Of a DNA stretch of 64,000 nt, positions 1-7,451 are shown in pieces (positions within the stretch are counted from its first letter, which is position 1; each line of letters opens with the position of its first letter). The stretch comes from Christensenella intestinihominis (lineage in GTDB: Bacteria; Bacillota; Clostridia; Christensenellales; Christensenellaceae): NCBI RefSeq assembly GCF_001678845.1, contig NZ_MAIQ01000001.1, positions 395,146 to 459,145 of the forward strand, read 5' to 3'. The position numbers and the translations under genes were made by a program. Under the pieces are notes generated by a model that searched no databases, had not been told where the DNA came from, and saw only the letters and a list, made by a program, of their open reading frames with translations.

Positions 1-791
1 AGATGGGACAGCTTTTTGATTGCGGGGATCGCGCTGATATCCAGGGTATTGCGCGTATAGGTTTCAAAGGTACGGATACCGCGTTCACAAAGGATTACGT
101 TTTCATTCCCGCCGGACATAATATATTCCGCGCTCATCAGCAGTTCTTCGATGGTGTTGGAAAGGCCGCGCTTCAAAAGAATCGGCTTTTTCGTCTGTCC
201 GACTTCCTTTAAAAGGTCAAAATTTTGCATATTCCGGGCACCGATCTGGATGACATCCGCTTTCTCGGAAAAAAGCTCGACATACCGGGGCGCCATAATC
301 TCTGTTACAATCGGCATTCCCGTTTCCTTTTTTACATCCATCAGAATATCGAGCCCTTCTTCGCCAAGCCCCTGGAAAGCGTAGGGTGAGGTGCGGGGCT
401 TAAAAGCGCCGCCCCTGAGTATCCGGGCGCCGGAGGCTTTGCATTGCTTTGCAATCCCTTCCAGTTGGTGAAACGATTCTACCGAACATGGGCCCGCCAT
501 TACGGTAAGCGTTCCGCCGCCGACGGAAACCCCGTTTACATTGACCACGCTGTCTTCCGGATGAAATTTACGGTTCGCTTTTTTGTATGGCTCCTGTACG
601 GATACCACCCGGTCAACGCCGTTCATCATGCCGACGCGCTCCTTATCCACCGTATAGGTGTCCCCGAGAACGCCGAGCACCGTGCAATCGACACCCTGGT
701 TTGTCTGTACCTGCATCCCCTTTGCGACAAGCGCATCGGTAACGCGCAGGATATCTTCCTTTGATGCACTGTTTTTCATGACTACGATCAT
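1..791 (-). CDS. aroF: 3-deoxy-7-phosphoheptulonate synthase (DAHP synthase), 3' end beyond window
   Basis: Condenses phosphoenolpyruvate and erythrose 4-phosphate to DAHP, the first step of the shikimate pathway. About 263 codons are visible; the C-terminus lies left of base 1. Residues 1-75 form the short ferredoxin-like N-terminal domain that carries Phe/Tyr feedback in Thermotoga-type DAHP synthases. The TIM barrel follows, with MAGPCSVES (about residue 98), GGAFKPRTSPYAFQG, KRGLSNTIEELL and LCERGIRTFETYTRNTLD. The ATG at 791 follows GAGGAAG at a good distance. It is divergent from a second full-length paralogue at 1355, and its mRNA starts with a Phe-rich leader ORF and a terminator, so expression is probably attenuated. 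Confidence 0.95.
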   Translation of the reverse strand, partial: MIVVMKNSASKEDILRVTDALVAKGMQVQTNQGVDCTVLGVLGDTYTVDKERVGMMNGVDRVVSVQEPYKKANRKFHPEDSVVNVNGVSVGGGTLTVMAGPCSVESFHQLEGIAKQCKASGARILRGGAFKPRTSPYAFQGLGEEGLDILMDVKKETGMPIVTEIMAPRYVELFSEKADVIQIGARNMQNFDLLKEVGQTKKPILLKRGLSNTIEELLMSAEYIMSGGNENVILCERGIRTFETYTRNTLDISAIPAIKKLSH

Positions 792-827
792 TTTTCTCTT
801 CCTCACTTTTTTAAAGTTTATAAAATG

Positions 828-862
828 AAAAAAGCTGCGGGCGCCTTGCCGGCACTCACAGC
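828..862 (-). terminator. Attenuator terminator in the leader of the leftward DAHP synthase gene
   Basis: The RNA arm 862-851 pairs with 845-834 over 12 positions with one mismatch and two G-U pairs, and is followed by six U (833-828). It lies between the leader peptide stop (911) and the gene start (791). Its 5' arm can instead pair with 895-881, giving an antiterminator with one mismatch and a short bulge. Confidence 0.75.
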
Positions 863-910
863 ATATCATCAATCCTTATCTGCTCAATGTGTGTGGTATA
901 CCGACAAAAA

Positions 911-988
911 TTAACATGCAAACAAGCTCCAACGGTAAAAGCCGTTAAAGCCAAACATGTTAAAAAATCGTGTCGATACAACTAACAT
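911..988 (-). CDS. Phe/Tyr/Trp-containing leader peptide of the DAHP synthase attenuator
   Basis: A 25-codon ORF starts at 988 with GAGGAG (1002-997) eight bases upstream of the ATG. The peptide contains RFFNMFGFNGFYRWSLF: six Phe, one Tyr and one Trp in 25 residues. Such a clustered aromatic run before a terminator and an aromatic-biosynthesis gene is the classic layout of a ribosome-stalling attenuator. No separate protein function is expected. The leader is seen directly; the regulatory role is inference. Confidence 0.75.
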   Translation of the reverse strand: MLVVSTRFFNMFGFNGFYRWSLFAC

Positions 989-1008
989 TGTTTTTTCTCC
1001 TCGCGTTT

Positions 1009-1037
1009 ATTATATGCGATACATTCCGGCAGTTCAA
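1009..1037 (-). promoter_or_regulatory. Promoter for the leftward DAHP synthase leader
   Basis: A -35 TTGAAC (1037-1032), a 17-base spacer and a -10 TATAAT (1014-1009). The predicted start near 1002 places the leader-peptide ribosome binding site almost at the 5' end of the mRNA. Confidence 0.75.
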
Positions 1038-1137
1038 GTTTTTTTTCAAAAATGCATGAATTCCGGCATATTTTTGCCGAAAAAAGGCAGTTGTAAAATT
1101 TTAAATAAATTTATTACGATAATATTACAAAAAACTC

Positions 1138-1164
1138 TTTACAAGTCTTTTTTCTTGTGATAAT
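1138..1164 (+). promoter_or_regulatory. Putative promoter for the rightward DAHP synthase leader
   Basis: A -35-like TTTACA (1138-1143) and an extended -10, TG-T-GATAAT (1156-1164). The spacer is short (15), so the extended -10 would have to carry recognition. It would start transcription around 1171. Confidence 0.45.
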
Positions 1165-1179
1165 CTATATACAGAGTTA

Positions 1180-1248
1180 ATGATTTTTTTCAATATAATG
1201 TTCCTCCAGTACCATAATTTTCGAGAAGAACTGCGGCTGAGGCCGTAG
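1180..1248 (+). CDS. Second Phe-rich leader peptide, upstream of the rightward DAHP synthase gene
   Basis: A 22-codon ORF begins MIFFNIMFLQYHNF, with four Phe and one Tyr in 14 residues, and ends with TAG inside the 3' arm of the following terminator hairpin. The ribosome binding site is weak (AGAG, 1173-1176). Its FFN-MF block resembles the leader peptide on the other strand. Placement makes it a likely sensor peptide, but because it overlaps the terminator the regulatory logic may differ from the leftward one. Confidence 0.5.
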   Translation: MIFFNIMFLQYHNFREELRLRP

Positions 1249-1257
1249 TTCTTTTTT
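1226..1257 (+). terminator. Attenuator terminator upstream of the rightward DAHP synthase gene
   Basis: A 12-bp stem, 1226-1237 with 1242-1253 (one G-U pair, TGAG loop), is followed by a T run to 1257. It ends about 100 bases before the gene start, so it can only act as a leader terminator. Confidence 0.75.
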
Positions 1258-1296
1258 GCGTTAAAATTCCGTAAGATTTCATTCACAATATTCCTT

Positions 1297-1325
1297 TTGC
1301 GTTCTTTTTGCCGATCGCTTATAAT
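1297..1325 (+). promoter_or_regulatory. Second promoter, downstream of the attenuator
   Basis: TTGCGT (1297-1302), a 17-base spacer and TATAAT (1320-1325) lie between the leader terminator and the gene. It would give a transcript starting near 1332 that bypasses the attenuator. Confidence 0.55.
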
Positions 1326-1354
1326 AATGGAGGAAATGTGAGGTAAACATAACA

Positions 1355-2368
1355 ATGATTATTATCGTAAAGCAAAATACCCCCAAGGAAAAAATCGGCG
1401 AGCTGATCCATTCCCTGGAGGACCAGAATTTTAAAACGCATTTAAGCGAAGGCGAAAACACTACAATTATCGGTCTTGTCGGCGATACTTCCGTGGTAGA
1501 TATCGACAGCCTCAAAGCACGCGATATTGTCGAGGATGTCCGGCGTGTATCAGAACCATATAAGAAAGCAAACCGTAAATTCCATACGGACGATACCATA
1601 ATAGACGTGCTTGGGCAAAAAATCGGCGGCGGCCATTTTGCGGTCATGGCCGGTCCCTGCTCGGTAGAAAGCGAGGCGCAAATTTTAGCGATTGCAGACA
1701 GCATCATGCAGAGCGGCGCAAACTTCCTGCGCGGCGGGGCATTCAAACCCCGCACCTCACCCTACGCCTTCCAGGGGCTCGAGAAAAATGGCATCGACCT
1801 TTTGCTGGAATGCAAAAAAAAGTTCGGGATTCCCATCGTGACAGAAATTATGGGCATTTCAGATATTCCCCTGTTTGAGAAGGTGGATATTATCCAGGTA
1901 GGCGCGCGCAATATGCAGAATTTCCGCCTTTTAAAAGAGCTGGGGCACCTGAAACAGCCAATTCTTTTGAAACGGGGACTCGCCAATACCATTGAAGAAC
2001 TGCTGATGAGCGCGGAATACATTATGTCCGGCGGGAATGAAAACGTAATCCTTTGCGAACGCGGTATCCGTACCTTTGAAACCTATACGCGCAATACCCT
2101 GGATATCAGCGCGATCCCAATGATTAAGCGCCTGTCCCACCTTCCGGTGATTGCCGACCCCAGCCATGCCGCCGGGTTGGACTGGATGGTGGAGCCGCTC
2201 GCCAAGGCGGCGATTGCCGCGGGTGCGGACGGAGTTATGATCGAGGTGCATAACGATCCGCCCCATGCGCTGTCCGATGGAAAACAATCCTTGACACCGG
2301 CGCGGTTCTCGGAAATAATGAACAGCCTCAAAACCTATATCAGGCTGGAAGGCAAAGAAATCGGTTAA
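1355..2368 (+). CDS. aroF: 3-deoxy-7-phosphoheptulonate synthase, second paralogue
   Basis: A full-length 337-residue DAHP synthase of the same type as the leftward gene. A ferredoxin-like N-terminal domain (about 1-75) is followed by the barrel with VMAGPCSVES, GGAFKPRTSPYAFQG, KRGLANTIEELL, LCERGIRTFETYTRNTLD, ADPSHAAG and MIEVHNDP. The start MIIIVKQ matches the family N-terminus; GAGG lies 10-11 bases upstream. The segment 1983-2118 is nearly identical in DNA to bases 160-26 of the divergent copy, while other parts are much more diverged. Presumably the two isozymes respond to different aromatic signals. Confidence 0.96.
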   Translation: MIIIVKQNTPKEKIGELIHSLEDQNFKTHLSEGENTTIIGLVGDTSVVDIDSLKARDIVEDVRRVSEPYKKANRKFHTDDTIIDVLGQKIGGGHFAVMAGPCSVESEAQILAIADSIMQSGANFLRGGAFKPRTSPYAFQGLEKNGIDLLLECKKKFGIPIVTEIMGISDIPLFEKVDIIQVGARNMQNFRLLKELGHLKQPILLKRGLANTIEELLMSAEYIMSGGNENVILCERGIRTFETYTRNTLDISAIPMIKRLSHLPVIADPSHAAGLDWMVEPLAKAAIAAGADGVMIEVHNDPPHALSDGKQSLTPARFSEIMNSLKTYIRLEGKEIG

Positions 2369-2375
2369 TTCAGCG

Positions 2376-2400
2376 GGCCCCGGTACTCCGGGGCCTTTTT
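2376..2400 (+). terminator. Terminator after DAHP synthase
   Basis: A perfect 8-bp GC stem (2376-2383 with 2388-2395), a TACT loop and five T. Confidence 0.9.
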
Positions 2401-2548
2401 ACTGCTCCCGCAGGAAATACCCAGACACGAATTCTATAGATATCCATAGTATTCGGTAGTATTTTTCAGCTATTTTCCATTTATTTAATATATCAAGGCT
2501 TTTTTATCACTTTCCAGGCTAATTACCCATTGTAAAAATATTAAGAAA

Positions 2549-2577
2549 TTGTTACAATTATTTCATATTGCTATAAT
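2549..2577 (+). promoter_or_regulatory. Promoter of the NlpC/P60 hydrolase gene
   Basis: TTGTTA (2549-2554), a 17-base spacer and TATAAT (2572-2577). The ribosome binding site TAGGTAGG lies at 2584-2591. Confidence 0.75.
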
Positions 2578-2599
2578 ACGTTATAGGTAGGTCTAATTT

Positions 2600-3874
2600 A
2601 TGTTTAAAAAAGTGATTGCCGGAGTTTCCGTGTGTCTTGTCGTTATGGTTTTTGCGCCTTTATCCGCACTGGCCGTTTCCAGGTATGAGGTGCTCCAAAT
2701 CGGCGACAGGGACGACTGGGTTGAAGCGCTTCAGGAAAAATTGCATGAAACGGATTATTTAAAATGCAATCCAACCGGTTATTTTGGAACGGATACACAA
2801 AATGCCGTCGTTCAATTCCAGACGGATCACGGCGGGCTTGCCGTGGACGGGAAAGCCGGCCCCGAGACCAGGAAGGCGCTTCTCGGAGATGAATATGAAG
2901 AAATTGATTCCAGCCGTGAAGTGGATGGTTCGGACAGCCAGCAGGCAGAATCCGCTCCTTCCTCCCCTTCTTCTGCAGCGAGCGCCACCGCGCTCAATCC
3001 CGGCGATAAAGGCAGCGAGGTTTCCGATCTTCAGCAGCGCCTGAAGGATCGTGAATATTATGAATATCCCAGCATTACCGGCTATTACGGCCCGGTTACA
3101 ACCGAAGCGGTGGAAAAATTCCAGCGTACCAACAACCTTGCCGTAACCGGCGTTATGGATGCGGAATGCCTGTCCCTTTTGAAATCCGAGGGTTCCAAAT
3201 ATTATACAATGTATCCCGGCGACAGCGGCGACGATATTCGGGCTATGCAGGACCGGTTAAATGAGCTTGGGTATTTCGACGCGACTTCCACAGGATATTT
3301 CGGCAGCTTTACAACAAGCGCCGTAAAGAGCTTCCAGGACGCAAACGGCCTCTCCGTAGACGGTGTGGTCGGAAAGGATACGCGCAGGGTTCTGTATTCT
3401 GACGATGTCAAAAAAGGAAGCGGCTCAGGTTCCTCGGAATCCCCCGCCGAAAGCTCTCCCTCCGGAAGTTCTTCTTCAAGCAGTGGAAATGCGGATGTTG
3501 ACCGTATGATTGAAATCGCGCATACGCAGATTGGAAAGCCCTATTCTTACGGCTCCAGCGGGCCGAATTCATATGACTGCTCCGGTTTTGTCTATTATTG
3601 CCTGAAAAATTCGGGTATAGCAACAAGCCGCCTCAGTTCGGCGGGATATTCCAATGTCTCCAGGTGGGATACAATCACAAACGTGAATTCCCTCCAGGCC
3701 GGTGATCTTGTCTATTTTAAATCCGATAAGAGTTCTTCCGTCAGTCATATTGGAATTTATCTCGGCGGCGGCAGTATGATCCATTCTGCCCCCTCTTCCG
3801 ACGGAGTGGCCGTAAGCAGCATGTCGTCAGGCTATTATGCGCGTAATTTCCTTGGCGCAAAACGTATTTTTTAA
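2600..3874 (+). CDS. Secreted peptidoglycan hydrolase with three PG-binding repeats and an NlpC/P60 domain
   Basis: Cell-wall endopeptidase, probably cleaving stem peptides of peptidoglycan outside the membrane. The 424-residue protein begins with a Sec signal peptide (MFKKVIAGVS..., cleavage near LSALA, about residue 27). Three PG_binding_1 repeats follow (about 33-90, 137-192, 207-262), each with the YFG/YYG...AVxxFQ pattern. A Ser-rich linker (about 272-296) leads to the NlpC/P60 catalytic domain (about 298-424). The triad is visible: Cys327 in YDCSGF, His383 in VSHIGIYLG and His395 in MIHSAP. The gene has its own promoter and terminator and is probably monocistronic. Confidence 0.93.
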   Translation: MFKKVIAGVSVCLVVMVFAPLSALAVSRYEVLQIGDRDDWVEALQEKLHETDYLKCNPTGYFGTDTQNAVVQFQTDHGGLAVDGKAGPETRKALLGDEYEEIDSSREVDGSDSQQAESAPSSPSSAASATALNPGDKGSEVSDLQQRLKDREYYEYPSITGYYGPVTTEAVEKFQRTNNLAVTGVMDAECLSLLKSEGSKYYTMYPGDSGDDIRAMQDRLNELGYFDATSTGYFGSFTTSAVKSFQDANGLSVDGVVGKDTRRVLYSDDVKKGSGSGSSESPAESSPSGSSSSSSGNADVDRMIEIAHTQIGKPYSYGSSGPNSYDCSGFVYYCLKNSGIATSRLSSAGYSNVSRWDTITNVNSLQAGDLVYFKSDKSSSVSHIGIYLGGGSMIHSAPSSDGVAVSSMSSGYYARNFLGAKRIF

Positions 3875-3890
3875 AGTGCATCATTCCGGA

Positions 3891-3919
3891 AACCGCCGCA
3901 AAATATTGCGGTGGTTTTT
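3891..3919 (+). terminator. Terminator of the NlpC/P60 gene
   Basis: The stem AACCGCCGCAA/TTGCGGTGGTT (one G-U) is followed by TTTTT. Confidence 0.85.
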
Positions 3920-3985
3920 CTAATTTTATGCTTGTAATTTACTGTAAACTTTGATAAAATATAACTCGCATGGTAAATTGCATAT

Positions 3986-4061
3986 GGGGGTATAGCTCAG
4001 CTGGTAGAGCGCTTGCTTCGCATGTAAGAGGCCAGCGGTTCGAATCCGCTTATCTCCACCA
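3986..4061 (+). tRNA. tRNA-Ala (anticodon CGC)
   Basis: A complete cloverleaf: acceptor GGGGGTA/TATCTCC with the G3-U70 alanine identity pair, D arm GCTC...GAGC, anticodon stem CTTGC/GTAAG with loop TTCGCAT (anticodon CGC, codon GCG), T arm AGCGG-TTCGAAT-CCGCT, discriminator A and an encoded CCA (4059-4061). Confidence 0.96.
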
Positions 4062-4087
4062 CGTCGCAGCAAACTTTGCTGCACTCC

Positions 4088-4115
4088 AATCCCTCACCTT
4101 TGATGAGGGATTTTT
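4088..4115 (+). terminator. Terminator downstream of tRNA-Ala
   Basis: A 9-bp stem AATCCCTCA/TGAGGGATT followed by a T run. A second perfect hairpin, GCAGCAAA/TTTGCTGC, lies between it and the tRNA (4066-4082). Confidence 0.75.
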
Positions 4116-4346
4116 GTATGCTCCGTTGCTGCTCCTTTTCCCCACGAAAGCACGCTTCGCTACCACTTTCGCGGGGTCCCGATGCGTTTTCCCGCAACCA
4201 TCCGATGCAATATCTATTTTTACCCGCTATAACATATCGCAGCGAATTCCGCGGTTCCAAAATCCCGCAAGTATAGCTTGCGGGATTTTTATACTCCGCC
4301 CTTCCGTCGCATCTGCGGCCCTTCGGTTTTCTATAAAACAAAGATA
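4116..4346 (+). other. Non-coding spacer with hairpins between tRNA-Ala and the membrane protein gene
   Basis: No convincing gene. It holds a long imperfect hairpin near 4140-4177 (CCCC-A-CGAAAG with CTTTCG-C-GGGG) and a perfect 11-bp terminator-like hairpin at 4261-4287 followed by T (to 4290). Translation of this stretch in frame with the downstream gene has no family support and would run through the tRNA. Confidence 0.6.
4261..4290 (+). terminator. Second terminator in the spacer after tRNA-Ala
   Basis: A perfect 11-bp stem (4261-4271 with 4277-4287), a TATAG loop and a TTTTT tail. Confidence 0.8.
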
Positions 4347-4355
4347 TGCTATAAT
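4347..4355 (+). promoter_or_regulatory. Extended -10 promoter placed for a leaderless transcript
   Basis: A perfect extended -10, TGCTATAAT, ends eight bases before the ATG at 4363, so transcription would start at or next to the start codon. No Shine-Dalgarno sequence is visible before the ATG. No good -35 is seen. Confidence 0.5.
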
Positions 4356-4362
4356 AAAACGC

Positions 4363-5586
4363 ATGAAAAAGCCACAGCAAATTTTGTACAAAACAAAAAT
4401 CGATTGGTTCCTGGTCGGCACGCTTATTACACTGTTTTTCGGATATTTGCTTTTTCACAGCCTTTTTGGCGGTACTCTTTTTTCGTACAACGATTGGGAT
4501 GGCTATACCTTGCAGGCCCTTGCCTGGAGGGACGGCAGCGCCGCCCTGTCCCAAAACTATTCGTGGCTCGAGCTTGCCGAATATGGAGGGAATTACTATA
4601 TGTCCTTTCCTCCGCTTCCGTCCCTTGTCATGTTTCCGCTGACCTTTTTTTTCGGGACCGGGGTTCCAAGTAATTTTGTGGTGATGGTTTACGCACTCTT
4701 GAGTATTGTTTTTGCGTATGAATGCTTCCGCAAGACAGGTATTCGGGACGTTTTTTCTATGTTCTGGGCCATTTTTTTCGTATTGGGCAGCAATATGCTC
4801 TGGATGTCCACTTCCGGCGGGTCATGGTTTTTGGCCCAGGGGCTGAATCTGGCGCTGTGCTTTGGCGCAGCCTTGAGCCTCCTGTACAAAAAGGAGGCCC
4901 TATGCCTGATTCTGCTTGCCCTCGCCATTGGCTGCCGCCCCTTTTCACTTTGCCTTTTCTTAACGGCATTTATATATTTTTGTATACAAAAACAGCGGGA
5001 ATCCGGTCAAAGAACCGGAAGCATCCTGCTGCGGCAAATGAAATACCTCATCGTGCCCGCTTTGATCGCCATCGGTTATTGCCTCTACAATTATGCCCGG
5101 TTCGGCAATCCCCTTGAATTCGGACACAATTACCTGTCGGAATTTACGGGTGCGGGCAACGAACAATTCGGGGTTCAATATATTGCGGTAAATGCTTATA
5201 ATATTTTCCTCCGCCCTGTGATACTCCTTGGAAATGCATCCCTCAACGTTCCACAATTTGACGGATTTATGTTCTATGTCGCCAATCCAATCTTCACCGT
5301 TTGGTTTGTCCTGGTAATCCGTGATATAGCCGCCAGGAAGATGACACTGGAAAAAATATTGCTGATTCTGGGATTCTCAGTAAACCTTTTGCTCCTGCTA
5401 AGCCATAAGACCTTTGGCGGATGGCAATTCGGCGCGCGATACACCGTCGATTTACTCCCTTTTGTTCTGCTGTACTTTTTGTTTTCCGGCAAAGGCAAGC
5501 CGCGAAAATGGGAATTTTTTGTCGGCGCGGCTGCCGTCCTGTTTAACTTATACGGCGCGCTCTTCATGCATATGCAAATTCCATGA
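4363..5586 (+). CDS. Polytopic membrane protein, GT-C glycosyltransferase-like
   Basis: A 407-residue integral membrane protein with about 9-10 hydrophobic segments. Its layout resembles GT-C mannosyl/arabinosyl-transferase-like proteins: an early acidic loop (SYNDWDGYTLQ), an IGCRPFS motif, a YARFGNPLEFG loop, and a late GGWQFGARYTVDLLPF segment. Those proteins use lipid-linked sugars, but the substrate here is unknown. The start MKKPQQIL was chosen because the longer frame runs back through tRNA-Ala without any recognisable domain. The 3' end converges with the ACT-domain gene, with 25 bases between. Confidence 0.75.
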   Translation: MKKPQQILYKTKIDWFLVGTLITLFFGYLLFHSLFGGTLFSYNDWDGYTLQALAWRDGSAALSQNYSWLELAEYGGNYYMSFPPLPSLVMFPLTFFFGTGVPSNFVVMVYALLSIVFAYECFRKTGIRDVFSMFWAIFFVLGSNMLWMSTSGGSWFLAQGLNLALCFGAALSLLYKKEALCLILLALAIGCRPFSLCLFLTAFIYFCIQKQRESGQRTGSILLRQMKYLIVPALIAIGYCLYNYARFGNPLEFGHNYLSEFTGAGNEQFGVQYIAVNAYNIFLRPVILLGNASLNVPQFDGFMFYVANPIFTVWFVLVIRDIAARKMTLEKILLILGFSVNLLLLLSHKTFGGWQFGARYTVDLLPFVLLYFLFSGKGKPRKWEFFVGAAAVLFNLYGALFMHMQIP

Positions 5587-5611
5587 GGACAGGCGGCGGC
5601 AAATTCCTTAC

Positions 5612-5992
5612 CTAGCCGTCTATTCCCGTCCCGGCGACTTCATAGCCGTGACGGCGCAATGTTTGTATTCCCCGCGCAGCATCCTTTTGGCGGACCAGAA
5701 GGTAATCCGTATCATAGGTCGAAATGCAGAAAATACTTATTTTTTCTTCCGCGAGCACGCCGCTGATTCCAGCCAGTATTCCAATCAGCGAAAAGTCCAA
5801 AGGGCCCTCCACTTTCATCAGCGCGAAATCACGCTGCACTTCCGCCGCGTTTTCCGGAATGCTTTCCTGCCTGCAAACAAGGGACACTTCTTCCCCGGTC
5901 ACCGTAACGCTTAAAAATCCCTCCGCCGGGGGCAGGCATTCTCTTTTCAATTTACATACCGCGTAGGTCCCGCTTTTCACTGTTATCTTCAT
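5612..5992 (-). CDS. ACT-domain protein (COG3603/CASTOR-like family)
   Basis: A small 126-residue cytoplasmic protein. The N-terminal half (MKITVKSGTYAVCKL...) precedes an ACT-like fold (EGPLDFSLIGILAGISGVLAEEKISIF, split here only for description), as in the two-domain COG3603 family. These proteins are thought to bind amino acids; the ligand here is unknown. The ATG at 5992 lies 2 bases after the stop of the RACE gene, so translation is probably coupled. A longer frame begins at 6073 inside the upstream gene and was rejected. Last gene of the corrinoid cluster. Confidence 0.75.
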   Translation of the reverse strand: MKITVKSGTYAVCKLKRECLPPAEGFLSVTVTGEEVSLVCRQESIPENAAEVQRDFALMKVEGPLDFSLIGILAGISGVLAEEKISIFCISTYDTDYLLVRQKDAARGIQTLRRHGYEVAGTGIDG

Positions 5993-5994
5993 CG

Positions 5995-7368
5995 CTAAAA
6001 ATACATACTCTCCACATATTTTTCCATAAAATAGGGGTTGCTCCCAAGCTCTACATGTTTTCCAACGCTGCAAATATGCTTCATGGCATTCTCGCTGCCT
6101 TCATCGAACAGCGCCATGACCGCCCCCATTCCAGCCGCGTTTCCGATACTAGTAATTTCCCGGAAGCCGCGGGGCAGCAATCCAATTTCCGCAGCGCTGC
6201 GCCGGTCCATATAATTTCCGAATCCACCGGCAAGATAAACCCGCCGGATATCGTGCGCCTGCAATCCGGCTTCCCGCAGGAGGGAAAGCACCCCTGCCGC
6301 CATAGCCGCCTTTGCCGTCTGCAATTCGCGGATATCTTTTTGTGTAATAAATATCCTGTCTGTAATCCGGATTACGGGAGCGCCTTCTTTTTCCCCAATG
6401 AACCGGCTTTCCGATTCTGCTGCAATACGTCCCGTCTCATCGACCACGCCAATTTTACGCATCCAGGCAATTGCATCAAGAAGGCCTGACCCGCATAGGC
6501 CCTGCGCCTCCCCGCCGCCAATCACTTCCAAAGTCAGTTTTCCCTGCAGAACATCAAGATGCTTGACCGCGCCCTTTACCCCGGCCATTCCGCAACTGAT
6601 GTGCGCGCCTTCAAACGCCGGGCCTGCGGCGGTGGAAGTGCTCAGGACGAAATCCTTATTTCCGACCGCTATTTCGCCGTTTGTCCCAATATCCATCAGC
6701 AGGCAGGTCTCATCCGTTTCCGCAAATCCTGCCGCCAAAAGCGCGGAGGTAATGTCCCCGCCCACAAAAGCAGACATACAGGGCGTTAAATAGCACCGGG
6801 AGCCCGGCAGATCGATTCCAAGTGCTTCGGCGGATTCATAGTACCCAAACTTTGAAAGAGGCTTAAATGGCAGCACACCCATCGATACGGGCGACAGCCC
6901 GGCAAGCAGGTGCAGCATCGTCGTATTCCCCGTGAAAACACATCCGGTAACTTGCTCCCGGCTTACTCCGCTTTCATCCAATGCTTCGCCGACCAGGGAA
7001 TTCAGTTCTTTTACAATCGCGTCATTCAATTTTTCCAGGCCATCTTTATGATCGGCGCAAAACTGAATGCGCGAAATCACATCAAGCCCCATCGATACCT
7101 GGGCATTGAGCCTGCTTTTTACGCAAATACATCTCGCCCCATCCAGTTGGTATAAATACAGCACAACGGTCGTCGTTCCAATATCGGCGGCAATTCCATA
7201 TCCTGTTTTTCCAGTCCGCAGTTCGGGCTTCCTGCCGCCTGTCAATATTTCCATATCTGCATGACGCGGCGCCGCTGCTTCCGCATTCCGCCGTACGGCC
7301 TTGATACAATATTTATGCGGGCATTTCCCAAACAGGCACTCTCCCCCGCATACTGGTTCTTTTTCCAT
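5995..7368 (-). CDS. Corrinoid reductive activase (RACE), ASKHA-domain iron-sulfur protein
   Basis: Reduces the inactive Co(II) form of a corrinoid protein to Co(I) at the cost of ATP. The 457-residue protein has a short Cys-rich N-terminus with Cys at 7, 11, 16 and 21 (CGGECLFGKCPHKYC) instead of the [2Fe-2S] ferredoxin domain of long RACE proteins. An ASKHA/DUF4445 ATPase core follows from about residue 57 (GIAADIGTTTVV, FTGNTTMLHLL, LLMDIGTNGEIA, YLAGGFGNYM). The ATG at 7368 has AGGAGAG upstream. It follows the corrinoid-protein gene, its likely substrate, with a terminator-like hairpin between them. Confidence 0.88.
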   Translation of the reverse strand: MEKEPVCGGECLFGKCPHKYCIKAVRRNAEAAAPRHADMEILTGGRKPELRTGKTGYGIAADIGTTTVVLYLYQLDGARCICVKSRLNAQVSMGLDVISRIQFCADHKDGLEKLNDAIVKELNSLVGEALDESGVSREQVTGCVFTGNTTMLHLLAGLSPVSMGVLPFKPLSKFGYYESAEALGIDLPGSRCYLTPCMSAFVGGDITSALLAAGFAETDETCLLMDIGTNGEIAVGNKDFVLSTSTAAGPAFEGAHISCGMAGVKGAVKHLDVLQGKLTLEVIGGGEAQGLCGSGLLDAIAWMRKIGVVDETGRIAAESESRFIGEKEGAPVIRITDRIFITQKDIRELQTAKAAMAAGVLSLLREAGLQAHDIRRVYLAGGFGNYMDRRSAAEIGLLPRGFREITSIGNAAGMGAVMALFDEGSENAMKHICSVGKHVELGSNPYFMEKYVESMYF

Positions 7369-7413
7369 TTTTCTCTCCTGTGCTGTGCGGCTCCATATTT
7401 GCAAAGCCGGTAT

Positions 7414-7444
7414 AAAAAAAGGGCTGCCCCGCGACTGACAGCCC
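7414..7444 (-). terminator. Terminator between corrinoid protein and RACE genes
   Basis: The stem GGGCTG/CAGCCC (7444-7439 with 7426-7421) is followed by seven U. It may lower expression of the activase relative to its substrate. Confidence 0.75.
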
Positions 7445-7451
7445 ATAAAAT

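Noticed and set aside
792-1354. T-box riboswitch upstream of the DAHP synthase genes
   Set aside because: No T-box motif or specifier stem; instead short leader ORFs and terminators are present.
3970-4362. Long N-terminal extension of the membrane protein ORF
   Set aside because: It would translate through tRNA-Ala and two terminators and has no membrane or domain character; the ATG at 4363 fits the family.
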